Below are positions 1 to 9,127 of a stretch of 38,692 bases of DNA, piece after piece. The first letter of the stretch is position 1. Every line of letters begins with the position of its first letter. The notes beneath the pieces are model-generated. The model was not told the DNA's origin, ran no database searches, and saw nothing but the letters and a program-made list of their open reading frames with translations. The stretch is from CAYMGQ01 sp964390055 (GTDB taxonomy: Bacteria; Bacillota; Clostridia; Peptostreptococcales; Natronincolaceae), in NCBI GenBank assembly GCA_964390055.1, contig CAYMGQ010000016.1, forward strand, positions 1-38,692. Reading direction: 5' to 3'. Both the position numbers and the translations under genes were made by a program.

Positions 1-35
1 AATAATAGTAATAAGCTAAAATTAACCATAACCAC

Positions 36-41
36 AGGAGG
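36..41 (+). promoter_or_regulatory. Ribosome binding site of larC
   Basis: A perfect AGGAGG lies 8 bases before the ATG of larC. No promoter is visible in the 48 bases upstream, so larC may be transcribed from further left, possibly after other lar genes outside the window. Confidence 0.8.
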
Positions 42-48
42 TTTTACA

Positions 49-1320
49 ATGAAAGTTTTATACTATGATTGTTTCTCTGGCATAAGTGGGGATATGAACC
101 TGGGTGCCATGATTGATTTGGGTGTAAAAGAAAATGATTTAAGAAAAGAATTAAGGAAGTTGCATTTAGATGATGAATTTATAATGGAAGTTAGGCCTGA
201 TCAAAGAAAGGGTATTACAGGTACTAGGGTAATAGTAGATTTATTGCATAATCATAATGCCCACTATGACGGTCATGCCCATGGGGTGGGCCATCACCAC
301 CATGATGAAGGAGGGGAAGATCACCATCATCATGGCGAGGATGAACACCACCATCATAGAAATTTAAAGGATATTGAAAAAATTATTAATAATAGTTCCC
401 TCAAGCAAAGGGTTAAGGATTTAAGCCTAAAAATGTTTCTTGAAATAGCTCAGGCCGAAGGTAAAATCCATGGTATGCCCGTTGATGAGGTTCATTTTCA
501 TGAAGTTGGTGCCATTGATTCTATAGTTGATGTAGTTGGGGCTGCTATCTGTTATGACCTACTAGGGGTGGACAAGGTTATATTTTCACCCATTACCGTA
601 GGAGGAGGGTTTGTAGATTGTGCCCATGGTAGGTTTCCTGTTCCGGCTCCCGCTACTACGGAAATTTTAAGGGGGCTTCCTATTATCACAGGGGAGATCC
701 AAAAGGAAATGACTACTCCAACGGGGGCTGCCATAGCTAAAGTTTTAGGCCAAGAATTTACGGAGCAGAAAAACTTTACTATATCTAAAGTAGCTTATGG
801 TATAGGTCATAGGGATAATGCTATTCCCAATGTTTTAAGGGTCTTTCTTGGCCAATCTCAAGATAAGCTTTCTGAAAAAGCTAAGATGATTGAATGTAAT
901 ATAGATGATATGAATCCGGAGCTCTATCAATATGTAATGAATAAGTTACTGGATAATGGGGCTATGGATGTTTTCCTCACCCCTATTACAATGAAAAAAA
1001 GCCGGCCTGCCATGAAGTTTAGTGTATTGTGTAAGCAGGAACTAGCAGAAAAACTATCGAATATTATGTTTGAGGAAACCACTACCCTGGGTGTTCGTAG
1101 TTACGATGTGGATAAATCTATTATGGTTAGAAAAATCATAACTATTGATAGTCCCTTTGGAGCTATTAGGATTAAGCAGGCCCTATTAAATGGAAAGGTA
1201 GTTAAATGGAAACCTGAATATGAGGATTGTAAAGTTATTGCTGAGGGACATAATATTCCCATCCGTAAGGTCTATAATATTGTCCGTCAACTTTATCTTG
1301 ATATGCATGCTAATGATTAA
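49..1320 (+). CDS. larC: LarC, nickel insertion protein for the nickel-pincer nucleotide cofactor
   Basis: LarC is the CTP-dependent cyclometallase that inserts nickel into pyridinium-3,5-bisthiocarboxylic acid mononucleotide, the last step in making the cofactor of lactate racemase (LarA) and related enzymes. The 423-residue protein has the family start YYDCFSGISGDM (residues 5-16), a HFHEVGAIDSIVD motif near residue 150, and the C-terminal nucleotide-using domain beginning around ECNIDDMNPE. Residues 67-103 are extremely histidine-rich (17 His in 37 residues, in three HHHH clusters), which suits nickel binding or storage. In Lactobacillus plantarum larC is split and needs a programmed ribosomal frameshift; here it is one uninterrupted frame. 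It is followed by larE and larB with small gaps, so the three form an operon. The target racemase gene larA is not in the window. Confidence 0.95.
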   Translation: MKVLYYDCFSGISGDMNLGAMIDLGVKENDLRKELRKLHLDDEFIMEVRPDQRKGITGTRVIVDLLHNHNAHYDGHAHGVGHHHHDEGGEDHHHHGEDEHHHHRNLKDIEKIINNSSLKQRVKDLSLKMFLEIAQAEGKIHGMPVDEVHFHEVGAIDSIVDVVGAAICYDLLGVDKVIFSPITVGGGFVDCAHGRFPVPAPATTEILRGLPIITGEIQKEMTTPTGAAIAKVLGQEFTEQKNFTISKVAYGIGHRDNAIPNVLRVFLGQSQDKLSEKAKMIECNIDDMNPELYQYVMNKLLDNGAMDVFLTPITMKKSRPAMKFSVLCKQELAEKLSNIMFEETTTLGVRSYDVDKSIMVRKIITIDSPFGAIRIKQALLNGKVVKWKPEYEDCKVIAEGHNIPIRKVYNIVRQLYLDMHAND

Positions 1321-1345
1321 TTTTAAAAAAGGGGGGACCTAGTCC

Positions 1346-2146
1346 ATGGACTTGGGGGACAAATACGTTAAATTAGTAGAGTATATAAAATCACTAGAAA
1401 AAATAGTTGTTGCCTTTTCGGGCGGTGTAGATAGTACTTTCTTATTAAAGGCTGCTAAGGATGCTCTTGGTGATGGTCTTATAGCATTGACTATCCATGC
1501 ACCCTTTCATCCCCAAAGGGAGATAGAGGAGGCCAAGGCCCTTGCCAGGGCTTTGGATGTCAACCATATCATTCTTGAGCAGGAGGAAATTTCTCCAGAC
1601 ATTCAACATAACCCTGGAGACAGGTGTTACATTTGTAAAAAAGCAATTTTTAAGGATATTATAGATTTTGCCAAGAATAATAATTATCCCTATATTGCTG
1701 ATGGAAGTAACTATGACGATACCAAAGATTATCGGCCGGGTATGAAGGCATTGAGGGAGTTAGACATTCTCAGTCCCCTCCTTAAATTTGCCTTTACAAA
1801 AACTGAGATTAGGGACCTATCCAAAAAACTAGGCCTTCCCACTTGGGACAAACCTCCCTATCCTTGTTTATTAACCAGGATACAGTATGGCCAAGAAATT
1901 ACTAAGGAGGATTTATTAAAAATAGAGGAGGCCGAGGGGATTTTGTTTAGTCTTGGTTTCCCTATGGCTAGGGTCCGCCTTCATAATCAATTAGTTAGGT
2001 TGGAGGTTGCCCCTGATAGGTTAATGGATTTCCTCCAGGAGGATATTATAACAAGGGTTGTCAAGGACTTTAAAAATATTGGCTTTCAATATATAACCGT
2101 AGACTTAGAAGGATATAGGATGGGAAGTCAAAACGAGGTGCTATAA
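1346..2146 (+). CDS. larE: LarE, ATP-dependent sulfur transferase for the nickel-pincer cofactor
   Basis: LarE is a PP-loop ATP pyrophosphatase that adenylates the carboxylates of the pyridinium biscarboxylate nucleotide and replaces oxygen with sulfur. The PP-loop SGGVDST is at residues 25-31. There are three conserved-looking cysteines: Cys94 and Cys97 in RCYICK, and Cys174 in PYPCL. In single-cysteine LarE (L. plantarum, Cys176) the cysteine itself is sacrificed as sulfur donor. Homologues with three cysteines have been described as carrying a [4Fe-4S] cluster that allows catalytic turnover. The cysteine pattern here fits the three-cysteine class, which I infer rather than see. A G-rich Shine-Dalgarno (aagggggg) precedes the ATG, and the stop abuts the start of larB. 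Confidence 0.92.
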   Translation: MDLGDKYVKLVEYIKSLEKIVVAFSGGVDSTFLLKAAKDALGDGLIALTIHAPFHPQREIEEAKALARALDVNHIILEQEEISPDIQHNPGDRCYICKKAIFKDIIDFAKNNNYPYIADGSNYDDTKDYRPGMKALRELDILSPLLKFAFTKTEIRDLSKKLGLPTWDKPPYPCLLTRIQYGQEITKEDLLKIEEAEGILFSLGFPMARVRLHNQLVRLEVAPDRLMDFLQEDIITRVVKDFKNIGFQYITVDLEGYRMGSQNEVL

Positions 2147-2893
2147 ATGAGAAGAGAGGCTATAAAAAAGCTCCTTTTGGATGTTAAGGAAGGCAGGGTC
2201 CAAATTGAGGATGCCCTAATTAAATTAAAGGAACTACCCTACCAGGATCTTGGTTTTGCAAAAATTGACCACCACCGAGAATTAAGGCAGGGTTACCCAG
2301 AGGTTATTTATTGTGAAAGTAAGACTCCAGAACAAGTGTTGGCTATAGTTAGGGTTATGTATGCCAAGGGCAGTAATATCCTGGCTACTAGGGCCTCAGA
2401 TGAAATCTTTAAGGCCACAGTTAGGGAATTTCCAGAAGCTAAGTATAATTCTAAGGCCAGAGCTATTTCTATTATGCAAAATTCTATAAAACCCTCTAGT
2501 AATTATATAGCTATTGTTACCGGGGGTACATCGGATATTCCAGTGGCAGAGGAGGCAGCGGTAACTGCGGAGATTTTGGGTAATAGGGTAGAAAAGGTAT
2601 ATGATGTGGGAGTTGCAGGTATTCACCGCCTCTTATCCAATCTAGAAACCATTAGCAAGGCTCGGGTAATTATAGCTGTTGCGGGCATGGAAGGTGCCTT
2701 GGCTAGTGTTGTAGGGGGCCTTGTTGACAAGCCTGTTATTGCCGTTCCAACTAGTGTGGGTTATGGTGCTAGTTTTGGGGGAATAGCTGCCCTCCTATCC
2801 ATGCTAAACAGTTGTGCTAGCGGTACTGCCGTAGTCAATATTGACAATGGTTTTGGGGCTGGATATATGGCCAGCATGATTAATAGCTTATAA
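2147..2893 (+). CDS. larB: LarB, pyridinium-3,5-biscarboxylic acid mononucleotide synthase
   Basis: LarB carboxylates the pyridinium ring of nicotinic acid adenine dinucleotide and hydrolyses the phosphoanhydride, the first step of nickel-pincer nucleotide synthesis. The 248-aa protein has the normal length. It has a unique N-terminal part with FAKIDHHRELRQG (residues 37-49) and a C-terminal PurE-like domain with IVTGGTSDIPVAEEA (123-137) and AGMEGALASVVGGL (179-192). Cys223 (NSCASG) sits where the transient covalent cysteine of L. plantarum LarB (Cys221) would be expected. The ATG follows the larE stop without a gap, showing translational coupling. The order larC-larE-larB gives all three cofactor-maturation activities in one transcript. 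Confidence 0.93.
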   Translation: MRREAIKKLLLDVKEGRVQIEDALIKLKELPYQDLGFAKIDHHRELRQGYPEVIYCESKTPEQVLAIVRVMYAKGSNILATRASDEIFKATVREFPEAKYNSKARAISIMQNSIKPSSNYIAIVTGGTSDIPVAEEAAVTAEILGNRVEKVYDVGVAGIHRLLSNLETISKARVIIAVAGMEGALASVVGGLVDKPVIAVPTSVGYGASFGGIAALLSMLNSCASGTAVVNIDNGFGAGYMASMINSL

Positions 2894-2899
2894 ATATAG

Positions 2900-2928
2900 T
2901 TGCTAAGAATTTTCCAATGGGTTATAAT
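2900..2928 (+). promoter_or_regulatory. Sigma-A-type promoter of ychF
   Basis: TTGCTA and TATAAT are separated by exactly 17 bases in the 91-base gap between larB and ychF. It places ychF under its own promoter rather than relying on read-through from lar. Confidence 0.65.
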
Positions 2929-2984
2929 CTTCTATGTGTGTGTATTAAGACTATTGTATTTATAACAAAGGAAGGAAGATTTGC

Positions 2985-4079
2985 ATGAAACTAGGCATTG
3001 TTGGCTTGCCTAATGTTGGGAAAAGCACTTTATTTAATGCTATTACCCAGGCAGGAGCGGAATCCGCTAACTACCCTTTTTGTACTATAGAACCAAATGT
3101 CGGTGTTGTAACAATTCCCGATGATCGGTTAAAACCATTAAAGAAAATATATCAATCTGAAAGAATCCTACCTACAGCCGTGGAATTCTACGATATTGCT
3201 GGCTTGGTAAAGGGTGCCAGCCAAGGTGAAGGATTGGGTAACAAATTCCTATCCCACATACGGGAGGTAGCCTCTATTGTCCATGTAGTAAGGTGTTTTG
3301 AAAACGAGAACATTACTCATGTAGAAGGAGAAATTAACCCCCTCAGGGATATTGAAATTATTAACTTAGAGCTAATTTTATCTGATTTAGAAATGATAGA
3401 GAGAAGAATTGAAAGAACTGAAAAATTAGTTAAGGGAGACAAGGCCTTTGCAGAGGAATTAACCCTATTAAAGAGATTGGAGGAAACCTTTGAGCAGGGA
3501 TTATCTGCCCGTTCCTTATCCTTTAGTAAGGATGAAAAGGAAATTTTGAAAACCATTGACCTCCTATCTATGAAGCCAGTAATTTATGTGGCCAATGTTT
3601 CCGAAGATGAAATTCTAAATGACGGGGCCAAGAATCCCTATATTGATAAATTGAAGGAATATGCCCAGGCGGAGGGTGCCCAAGTTGTTACAATTTGTGC
3701 ATCCATTGAAGCAGAAATCGCTGAGTTAAATGAGGATGAGAAAGTAGTTTTTCTAAGGGAGTTGGGTCTGGAGGAATCTGGTTTGGACAAACTTATTAAA
3801 GCCTCCTACTCTCTCCTAGGCCTAATCAGCTTTATGACAATAGGCCCAAGAGAAGTTAGGGCCTGGACTATTAAGGAAGGAACAAGGGCTCCACAGGCTG
3901 CGGGTAAAATCCACTCTGATTTCGAAAGGGGCTTTATCCGGGCTGAGGTAATAACCTTTGATGACCTCCTTGAGGCCGGTAGTTATCCTACCGCTAGGGA
4001 AAGGGGACTTATTAGATTAGAGGGCAAGGATTATATAGTACAAGATGGAGATGTTATTTTATTTAGGTTTAATGTATAA
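2985..4079 (+). CDS. ychF: YchF, redox-regulated P-loop ATPase of the Obg/Ola1 family
   Basis: YchF (EngD/Ola1) is a cytosolic translation-associated P-loop NTPase that prefers ATP to GTP. The 364-aa length is typical. The P-loop GLPNVGKST is at residues 7-15, G3 is the DIAGLVKGA segment, and the degenerate G4 (NVSE in place of NKxD) explains the ATP preference known for the family. A helical arm follows, and the C-terminal TGS domain (GPREVRAWTIKEGT onward) ends the protein. An AAGGAAGGA Shine-Dalgarno stands a few bases before the ATG. The gene has its own promoter and terminator, so it is monocistronic. Confidence 0.96.
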   Translation: MKLGIVGLPNVGKSTLFNAITQAGAESANYPFCTIEPNVGVVTIPDDRLKPLKKIYQSERILPTAVEFYDIAGLVKGASQGEGLGNKFLSHIREVASIVHVVRCFENENITHVEGEINPLRDIEIINLELILSDLEMIERRIERTEKLVKGDKAFAEELTLLKRLEETFEQGLSARSLSFSKDEKEILKTIDLLSMKPVIYVANVSEDEILNDGAKNPYIDKLKEYAQAEGAQVVTICASIEAEIAELNEDEKVVFLRELGLEESGLDKLIKASYSLLGLISFMTIGPREVRAWTIKEGTRAPQAAGKIHSDFERGFIRAEVITFDDLLEAGSYPTARERGLIRLEGKDYIVQDGDVILFRFNV

Positions 4080-4081
4080 GG

Positions 4082-4122
4082 GACTAATTCCTAAGGCAAT
4101 CCTTAGGAATTAGTCTTCCTTT
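4082..4122. terminator. Strong bidirectional intrinsic terminator between ychF and sbcC
   Basis: A perfect 15-bp stem (4082-4096 with 4101-4115) and a 4-base loop (caat) are followed by a T-rich tract on the plus strand. It begins two bases past the ychF stop and ends just before the sbcC stop at 4127, so it serves both convergent genes, although the sbcC side has a weaker T run. Confidence 0.9.
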
Positions 4123-4126
4123 ATTT

Positions 4127-7100
4127 CTAGATGGATTTAAACTTTATTTTGCTTCCTTCTCCACCCTGACGGGGGGCTACAACTTCAATATATTTAGGCA
4201 TCCTATTTTTTAGTTCCTCCACATGGCTTATAATTCCCACCATTCGATTGTCTTTTCGGATTTTTTCTAAGGTTGCCATTACTAGATCTAATTTTTCATT
4301 ATCTAGACTCCCAAAGCCCTCATCTAGGAAAAATAGGCCCAAGGGCTGGCCCTTTAGCTGTATTTTTGAGGATAGGGCCAGGGCTAGGGCTAGGGATGTT
4401 AGGAAGGTTTCACCTCCTGATAGGGTATTAACCCACCGTTTGGCTTTGTTATTATATTCGTCTCTCATCATAAAACTAAATCCTTCTCCCAACTCCAATC
4501 CATATCTCTGATTAGTTAGGTCCGCCAACCTTTTTGAAGCCTCTACTGCTATATCTCTCAAATGTTCTTCGGCCAAAAACCTTACAAAATTTCTTTTCCC
4601 CAAAAGTTCTAACAGTTGGGATACTAAATCCCTCTTAGCTACTATTTCCTTATTATCTTTCTGAAGTTTTTTCCACCTTTTTTGCCTTTCTATAAGATTG
4701 GCAAGGGTGCTTTTAAGGGCTCCCTCCTCCCTAATAAGTTGGTCGTATTTTTCTTTTAATTCTTCATGAATATTCCGTGTTTTACTGTGCTTTTCCACAT
4801 CATAGGAGGCTTTCGATATCTTTTCCTTTAAAAGGGTCAGGCTTTCTAGGAGGTGGTGGTATTCTTTTTGATAGTCATTAATCTTATCTTCTATTTGCCT
4901 TTCCCTTTCTTCTGTTAGCAGGCTCTTTTTTAATTCCTCAAGGCTTTCAAAGCCCGCCTTTATCATATCTCCCTCTATTCTTCCCTCTATATCTTGCAAA
5001 TTGCTTCTGTTGGTGGCGATTTTCACCTCAAGACTATTTATGATTTTATCATGTTCATTCTTGGACTCTTTAGCTTGCTCATAGGCCTTTTTAATAAATT
5101 TAATCTCCTGGTCTAGGGATTGGATAGCCCCCTTAATTTTCCTTTCAAATTCCAAGGCCCCCATATGGCCAATGCTTTCTTTTTTCTTCTCTGTAAGTTT
5201 ATTAATTTGTTCCCTATATTTTTCTATGGTGCCTTGATAGTTTTCTAACTTATTAGCTAGGATTTCCTGTTTGTTGGCTAAAGATCTCCTATCCTCATCT
5301 AGCTTGCTTAACTCCTCATTTATTTTTTCTGTTTTTGCATTTATTTGCTGGTATTCTTCATCTGCGCTATCTAGTTCCTTCTTCAGGTCAATGAGGTGGT
5401 CAGTATTTTCTAATTTATAGTCAGTTAATAGCTGGCCAGCCTTCTCCTTAAGCAGATCCATAGCTTCCTGTAAGCCTTCCTCTTCCTTTAAAAGCTTCTT
5501 TTTTTGCCTTTCAAGGTTTGGCCCATAGTTACTAGTAATTTCTTTTTTGATGTTTTCATAGGTGTTGATTTTAATATGGACCTCCTGCAGCCATTTTCTA
5601 AGTTCCCCTAGGTCTTTTTCACTCTTAAAGAGCCCCTTCTCCCTTTCCTCCAAGGCCCTTAGGCCAAGAACATCCCTATCTCTTGCCAATTCTGGATGAT
5701 GACGAGAGCCACAAACCTGGCAGGCTTGACCTTCTTTTAGCTTGGCCGCCAAAACCACTGCCATGTTCTTATCTTTTTCCTCCTCTAGAGCCTTTTTTAA
5801 ATCCTCCTGGTCTTTTATATCTTTATCTAACTTGTCCTGGGCCTTATAAAGCAACTCTTCCAAGGACATATCTGGACAGACTTTTATGTTTTTAGCAAAT
5901 AGCCTTCTTATGGTTTTTTCAAGTTCTTCCAGTTCATCCTGCCTGGCCTTTAATTGCTTTTTGCTTGCCTCCTCTAATTTTTGTCCCTCCTCCAGGGCTC
6001 TAAATTTCACTATTGCCCCGTCTATCTCTCCCCTGCACCCTTGAAAGTTGTTGGCCCTAGTCCTTTTGACTTTTAAGTCCTTTAATATTTCCTCCTCCTT
6101 TATATATGCCTGACTTATCTTTTTTAATTTTTCCTCATTTTTCTCTAACTCGTCTTTTATTTTCAATATATGATCTTTTGATTCTTTTTTGTTATTTTTT
6201 AATTGGCCTATATTTCTTTCATATTCTTTACTAAGGGAGATTTTAGGTAGTTCTTCCTCCCTCAATTTGTTTAACTTTCCTTCCATAGCATCTATCTTTT
6301 TAAATTTATTAAAAATTTCCTCCAAAGCTTTTTCTAGTTCTTCCTGATATATTTTTTCTTCTTTTAATTTTTTTTCCTCTTTTATGATAAGATTTCTAAA
6401 TCCATCAATTTGTCTTATAGGTTCCTTTAAACTACTGAGTTGTCTGCTAGTTTTAAGTTTAGCTTGTATCTCTTTTATATATGTTTTTTTGTCCTCCATT
6501 GCTTTTTTTCTATCTTCTAGGGCCTTTATTTCCTTTAATTTTGATGCTATTTCTTCCATTTCCTTTAATTGTTTTTCTAGTTTAAGTTCTTGTTTTTTTA
6601 TCCTCCTTACCTCTTGCTCTTTGTCTTCTAGATCCTTCTGTGTTTTTTTGATTATATCTTCTGAGGCGTCTCCTAACTCCAATAGGAGCCTATTATTTAG
6701 CTGGAGGTCTCCATCAAGATTTTCGTATAATTTTTTAACCCTGCGATTCAACTTTTCCCCATATTCCTCCAGATTAAAAATCTTCTCCAACATTTTTACT
6801 CTTTCTGAATCAGTTAGGGTCAAAAATTTGTCAAATTCATTTTGAGGTATAATTACGGCCCTTGTAAAATCCTTAAAATCCATACCCAGCAATTTTTCAA
6901 TTTCTGAGCTTACCTTCATTGCCCCATCTGCCAATATATCTACCTGTCCTTCCTTTGTGACTACCAACCTAGCTAAACTATTGTAGATGGTTGATTCCTC
7001 ACCCTCCCCCCGCCTCCTATAACTTCTTTCTGCAAGATAATAAGCGTCCCCCAGGGCAAATTCGAAGGATACCCCTAATTCATTTTCAAAATGGTTCATT

Positions 7101-7306
7101 ATCCCCCTAATTGTATTTTGCCCCCTGGCTATATTGCCATATAAGGCTAGGGTTATTGCATCCAAGATTGTTGATTTACCCGCTCCCGTAGGGCCAAATA
7201 TTCCAAAAATCCCCATGGCCCCAAGCTCCTCAAAATCTATTAGTTGCTTTCCCCTATAGCTTTGTAATCCATTGAACTCCAATTTAATTGGCCTAATCTT
7301 CCTCAC
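4127..7306 (-). CDS. sbcC: SbcC, ATPase subunit of the SbcCD nuclease (Rad50-like)
   Basis: SbcC is the SMC-like ATPase partner of SbcD; the complex opens hairpins and processes DNA ends and protein-blocked ends. The 1059-aa protein has an N-terminal Walker A GPTGAGKST (residues 38-46), long antiparallel coiled coils, and a central zinc hook CQVC near residue 528 that would join two SbcC molecules. The C-terminal lobe has the signature LSGGETF near 964 and Walker B FFLDEGFGSLD near 994. The start is GTG and overlaps the sbcD stop by 14 bases, with a G-run Shine-Dalgarno just upstream. This overlap fixes translational coupling within sbcD-sbcC. Confidence 0.96.
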   Translation of the reverse strand: MRKIRPIKLEFNGLQSYRGKQLIDFEELGAMGIFGIFGPTGAGKSTILDAITLALYGNIARGQNTIRGIMNHFENELGVSFEFALGDAYYLAERSYRRRGEGEESTIYNSLARLVVTKEGQVDILADGAMKVSSEIEKLLGMDFKDFTRAVIIPQNEFDKFLTLTDSERVKMLEKIFNLEEYGEKLNRRVKKLYENLDGDLQLNNRLLLELGDASEDIIKKTQKDLEDKEQEVRRIKKQELKLEKQLKEMEEIASKLKEIKALEDRKKAMEDKKTYIKEIQAKLKTSRQLSSLKEPIRQIDGFRNLIIKEEKKLKEEKIYQEELEKALEEIFNKFKKIDAMEGKLNKLREEELPKISLSKEYERNIGQLKNNKKESKDHILKIKDELEKNEEKLKKISQAYIKEEEILKDLKVKRTRANNFQGCRGEIDGAIVKFRALEEGQKLEEASKKQLKARQDELEELEKTIRRLFAKNIKVCPDMSLEELLYKAQDKLDKDIKDQEDLKKALEEEKDKNMAVVLAAKLKEGQACQVCGSRHHPELARDRDVLGLRALEEREKGLFKSEKDLGELRKWLQEVHIKINTYENIKKEITSNYGPNLERQKKKLLKEEEGLQEAMDLLKEKAGQLLTDYKLENTDHLIDLKKELDSADEEYQQINAKTEKINEELSKLDEDRRSLANKQEILANKLENYQGTIEKYREQINKLTEKKKESIGHMGALEFERKIKGAIQSLDQEIKFIKKAYEQAKESKNEHDKIINSLEVKIATNRSNLQDIEGRIEGDMIKAGFESLEELKKSLLTEERERQIEDKINDYQKEYHHLLESLTLLKEKISKASYDVEKHSKTRNIHEELKEKYDQLIREEGALKSTLANLIERQKRWKKLQKDNKEIVAKRDLVSQLLELLGKRNFVRFLAEEHLRDIAVEASKRLADLTNQRYGLELGEGFSFMMRDEYNNKAKRWVNTLSGGETFLTSLALALALSSKIQLKGQPLGLFFLDEGFGSLDNEKLDLVMATLEKIRKDNRMVGIISHVEELKNRMPKYIEVVAPRQGGEGSKIKFKSI

Positions 7307-8567
7307 CCCCCATAGCTACTAATTCTAAGAAGAGATTAACAATTTCCTCCTCCGCCTTTCTCCCTGTTTGTCTGAGGGCAAATCTCTCAAACCTCTCCCT
7401 TAATGTCAATTCTTCCAAGCTTTCCACATCATTATTTTCCTCTTCCCCGTCACTGAAATTTGTTCGCCTATAAATTATACCCTTATGTATTTCATTCAAT
7501 GCTTCTAACTTTTCATTTGATAGGGCTTCCTCAACCTTAATTTTAATATGCAACCATTTATTTTGATTTTCTTCGGCCTCACACCACTTGTAGGCTTCCT
7601 CATAGGAGGAAAATTCTTTTATATGCATAGGCCTGCCGGAATAAATAGGTATAGGAGTAACCAGAGTTTCACCCTTTTTGTCTACTTCCACCTTTATCAC
7701 ATACTTTTGATGAGTATGCTCTGTGAAGCTATAGTAAAGGGGAGAACCCGAATAATAGCATGGGCTTTTTGTCCCCTTGACTTCTTGGAATTTATGGAGA
7801 TGGCCTAGGGCAGTATAGTGAGCATTTGCTGGAATCGCTGTTGGTTGGACAGCAAAGGCACCCCCTAGCTGGATATCCCTCTCGGAATGAGTGCTTATCC
7901 CACCCGATACAAAAAGGTGGCTTACTGCTATATTAACCGTGTCAGAACGAAAGTGCCTTCCCCCCTCTTGGAAGGCAAGGGCAACCCTTTTGGAATAGGC
8001 CTTTTGGAAGTCTTTTTCCTTAAATTCACCTGTTAATATTTCATTTAATCTTCTTTCCGAGGGGTAAGGCAATAAGCTCAGGATGACATTCCTTTCACAA
8101 GTGGGAATTCTGATTTCTATCCAACCAGGCCCCCCATCCACTATTATTGGCCCCTCGTCCAATTCCTCCAAATCACCTTCTAAGGATGTGGCCATCTCTG
8201 CCTGTGTCCTAAGCCTAGGTCCACGGCTTACATCCTCACCCGGAAGACCAAATAGGTAAATACCTTGCTTGCAGGCTAAAGGGTTAGAGGCCCGCAGCCT
8301 TTCTGGGTTATCGTGGTTGCCAGCTATTACAACTATAGCCCTCTTCCCCCCTTGGGCCAATTCTTCCAAGGCCTGAAAAAACAATTCCTCGGCCGCTGCT
8401 GAAGGATTATATGTGTCAAAGACATCACCCGCAACAATGACCAAGTCGATGCCCTCTTCATCCAAAATCCCTTTAAGTTCTTCAATAAATTCCCTTTGTT
8501 CGGGAATTCGACTTCTCCCCTCCAAAGTTCTACCCAGATGCCAATCCGAAGTATGTAGTATTTTCAT
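7293..8567 (-). CDS. sbcD: SbcD, Mre11-type nuclease subunit of SbcCD
   Basis: SbcD is the Mn2+-dependent metallophosphoesterase nuclease of the SbcCD double-strand-break processing complex. The 424-aa protein shows the phosphoesterase motifs in order: HTSDWHLGR at residue 4, AGDVFDT near 46, AGNHDN near 81, VSHLF, and GHLHK in the second half. The C-terminal acidic region contacts SbcC in the family. The ATG follows a GGAGGTAATAGA ribosome site. It is the first gene of the sbcD-sbcC pair. Confidence 0.96.
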   Translation of the reverse strand: MKILHTSDWHLGRTLEGRSRIPEQREFIEELKGILDEEGIDLVIVAGDVFDTYNPSAAAEELFFQALEELAQGGKRAIVVIAGNHDNPERLRASNPLACKQGIYLFGLPGEDVSRGPRLRTQAEMATSLEGDLEELDEGPIIVDGGPGWIEIRIPTCERNVILSLLPYPSERRLNEILTGEFKEKDFQKAYSKRVALAFQEGGRHFRSDTVNIAVSHLFVSGGISTHSERDIQLGGAFAVQPTAIPANAHYTALGHLHKFQEVKGTKSPCYYSGSPLYYSFTEHTHQKYVIKVEVDKKGETLVTPIPIYSGRPMHIKEFSSYEEAYKWCEAEENQNKWLHIKIKVEEALSNEKLEALNEIHKGIIYRRTNFSDGEEENNDVESLEELTLRERFERFALRQTGRKAEEEIVNLFLELVAMGGEED

Positions 8568-8646
8568 TCTATTACCTCCTATTATAATTTGAGGTCTTTT
8601 CCCTAACGATTTTAATAATATTTTCTATTATCTATTATACAATAGA

Positions 8647-8670
8647 AAATGCACCCTAGAGGGTGCATTT
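8647..8670 (-). terminator. Hairpin ending the cheW transcript
   Basis: A perfect 10-bp stem (8647-8656 with 8661-8670) and a 4-base loop overlap the cheW stop codon. On the minus strand it is followed by tctattgtata, a weak T tract, so termination may be incomplete. Confidence 0.6.
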
Positions 8671-9127
8671 ATATTTCTTCCATTTCTTTTATTTCCTGTT
8701 TTTCCTCTTCTGTGAGGATTTTCTCTAAATCTAGCATAATTATTATTTTCTCTTCTACCTTACCTATTCCGGTTATGTACTGTCTATCAATCCCAGTTAA
8801 TATATCTGGTGGATTTTCTATCTGCTTTTCATCCATTGTAATAACCTGGGAGGCATCATCAACAATAAAGCCTATATGCTTGTCCTTCAAATTAATAATA
8901 ATAATCCTGTTATTCTCCGACATTTCATTTTCTTCTAGGTTAAATCTCTTTTTCAAACTAATTATGGGGGTAATATTTCCCCTTAGATTAATAATTCCCT
9001 CAATAAAATCTGGCACATTAGGCACCTTTGTTGCCTGGGTGTATTCAGTTATTTCTTGGACATTGCTAATTTCTACCCCGTATTCCTCGCCACACAATTT
9101 GAAAATTACATATTGTTTTTCTGCCAT
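8669..9127 (-). CDS. cheW: CheW-type chemotaxis coupling protein
   Basis: CheW links chemoreceptors to the CheA kinase in the cytosolic array. The reading frame can extend to a TTG-type start further upstream, but the ATG at 9125-9127 (MAEKQYVIF) is chosen because AAGGAGG lies nine bases before it and the protein then has the usual CheW start and a length of 152 aa. CheW-domain features are QYVIFKLCGEEYGVEI, a PNVPDFIEGIINLRG motif and GFIVDDASQV. There is no cheA, receptor or flagellar gene nearby, so this is an orphan CheW, alone between sbcD and a pseudogene. It ends in an acidic Glu/Lys-rich tail. Confidence 0.93.
   Translation of the reverse strand: MAEKQYVIFKLCGEEYGVEISNVQEITEYTQATKVPNVPDFIEGIINLRGNITPIISLKKRFNLEENEMSENNRIIIINLKDKHIGFIVDDASQVITMDEKQIENPPDILTGIDRQYITGIGKVEEKIIIMLDLEKILTEEEKQEIKEMEEI

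Noticed and set aside
49..1320. Programmed frameshift in larC as in Lactobacillus
   Set aside because: Here the frame is continuous over 423 codons; no shift is needed.
6384..6845. 153-codon open frame on the plus strand inside sbcC
   Set aside because: It is antisense to the coiled-coil part of sbcC; its Ser/Phe-rich composition is what lysine- and glutamate-rich codons give on the reverse strand. No ribosome site or family match.
8568..8646. Promoter for sbcD from a TATAAT near 8583
   Set aside because: The box lies only a few bases from the ribosome site and has no matching -35, so it is not listed.
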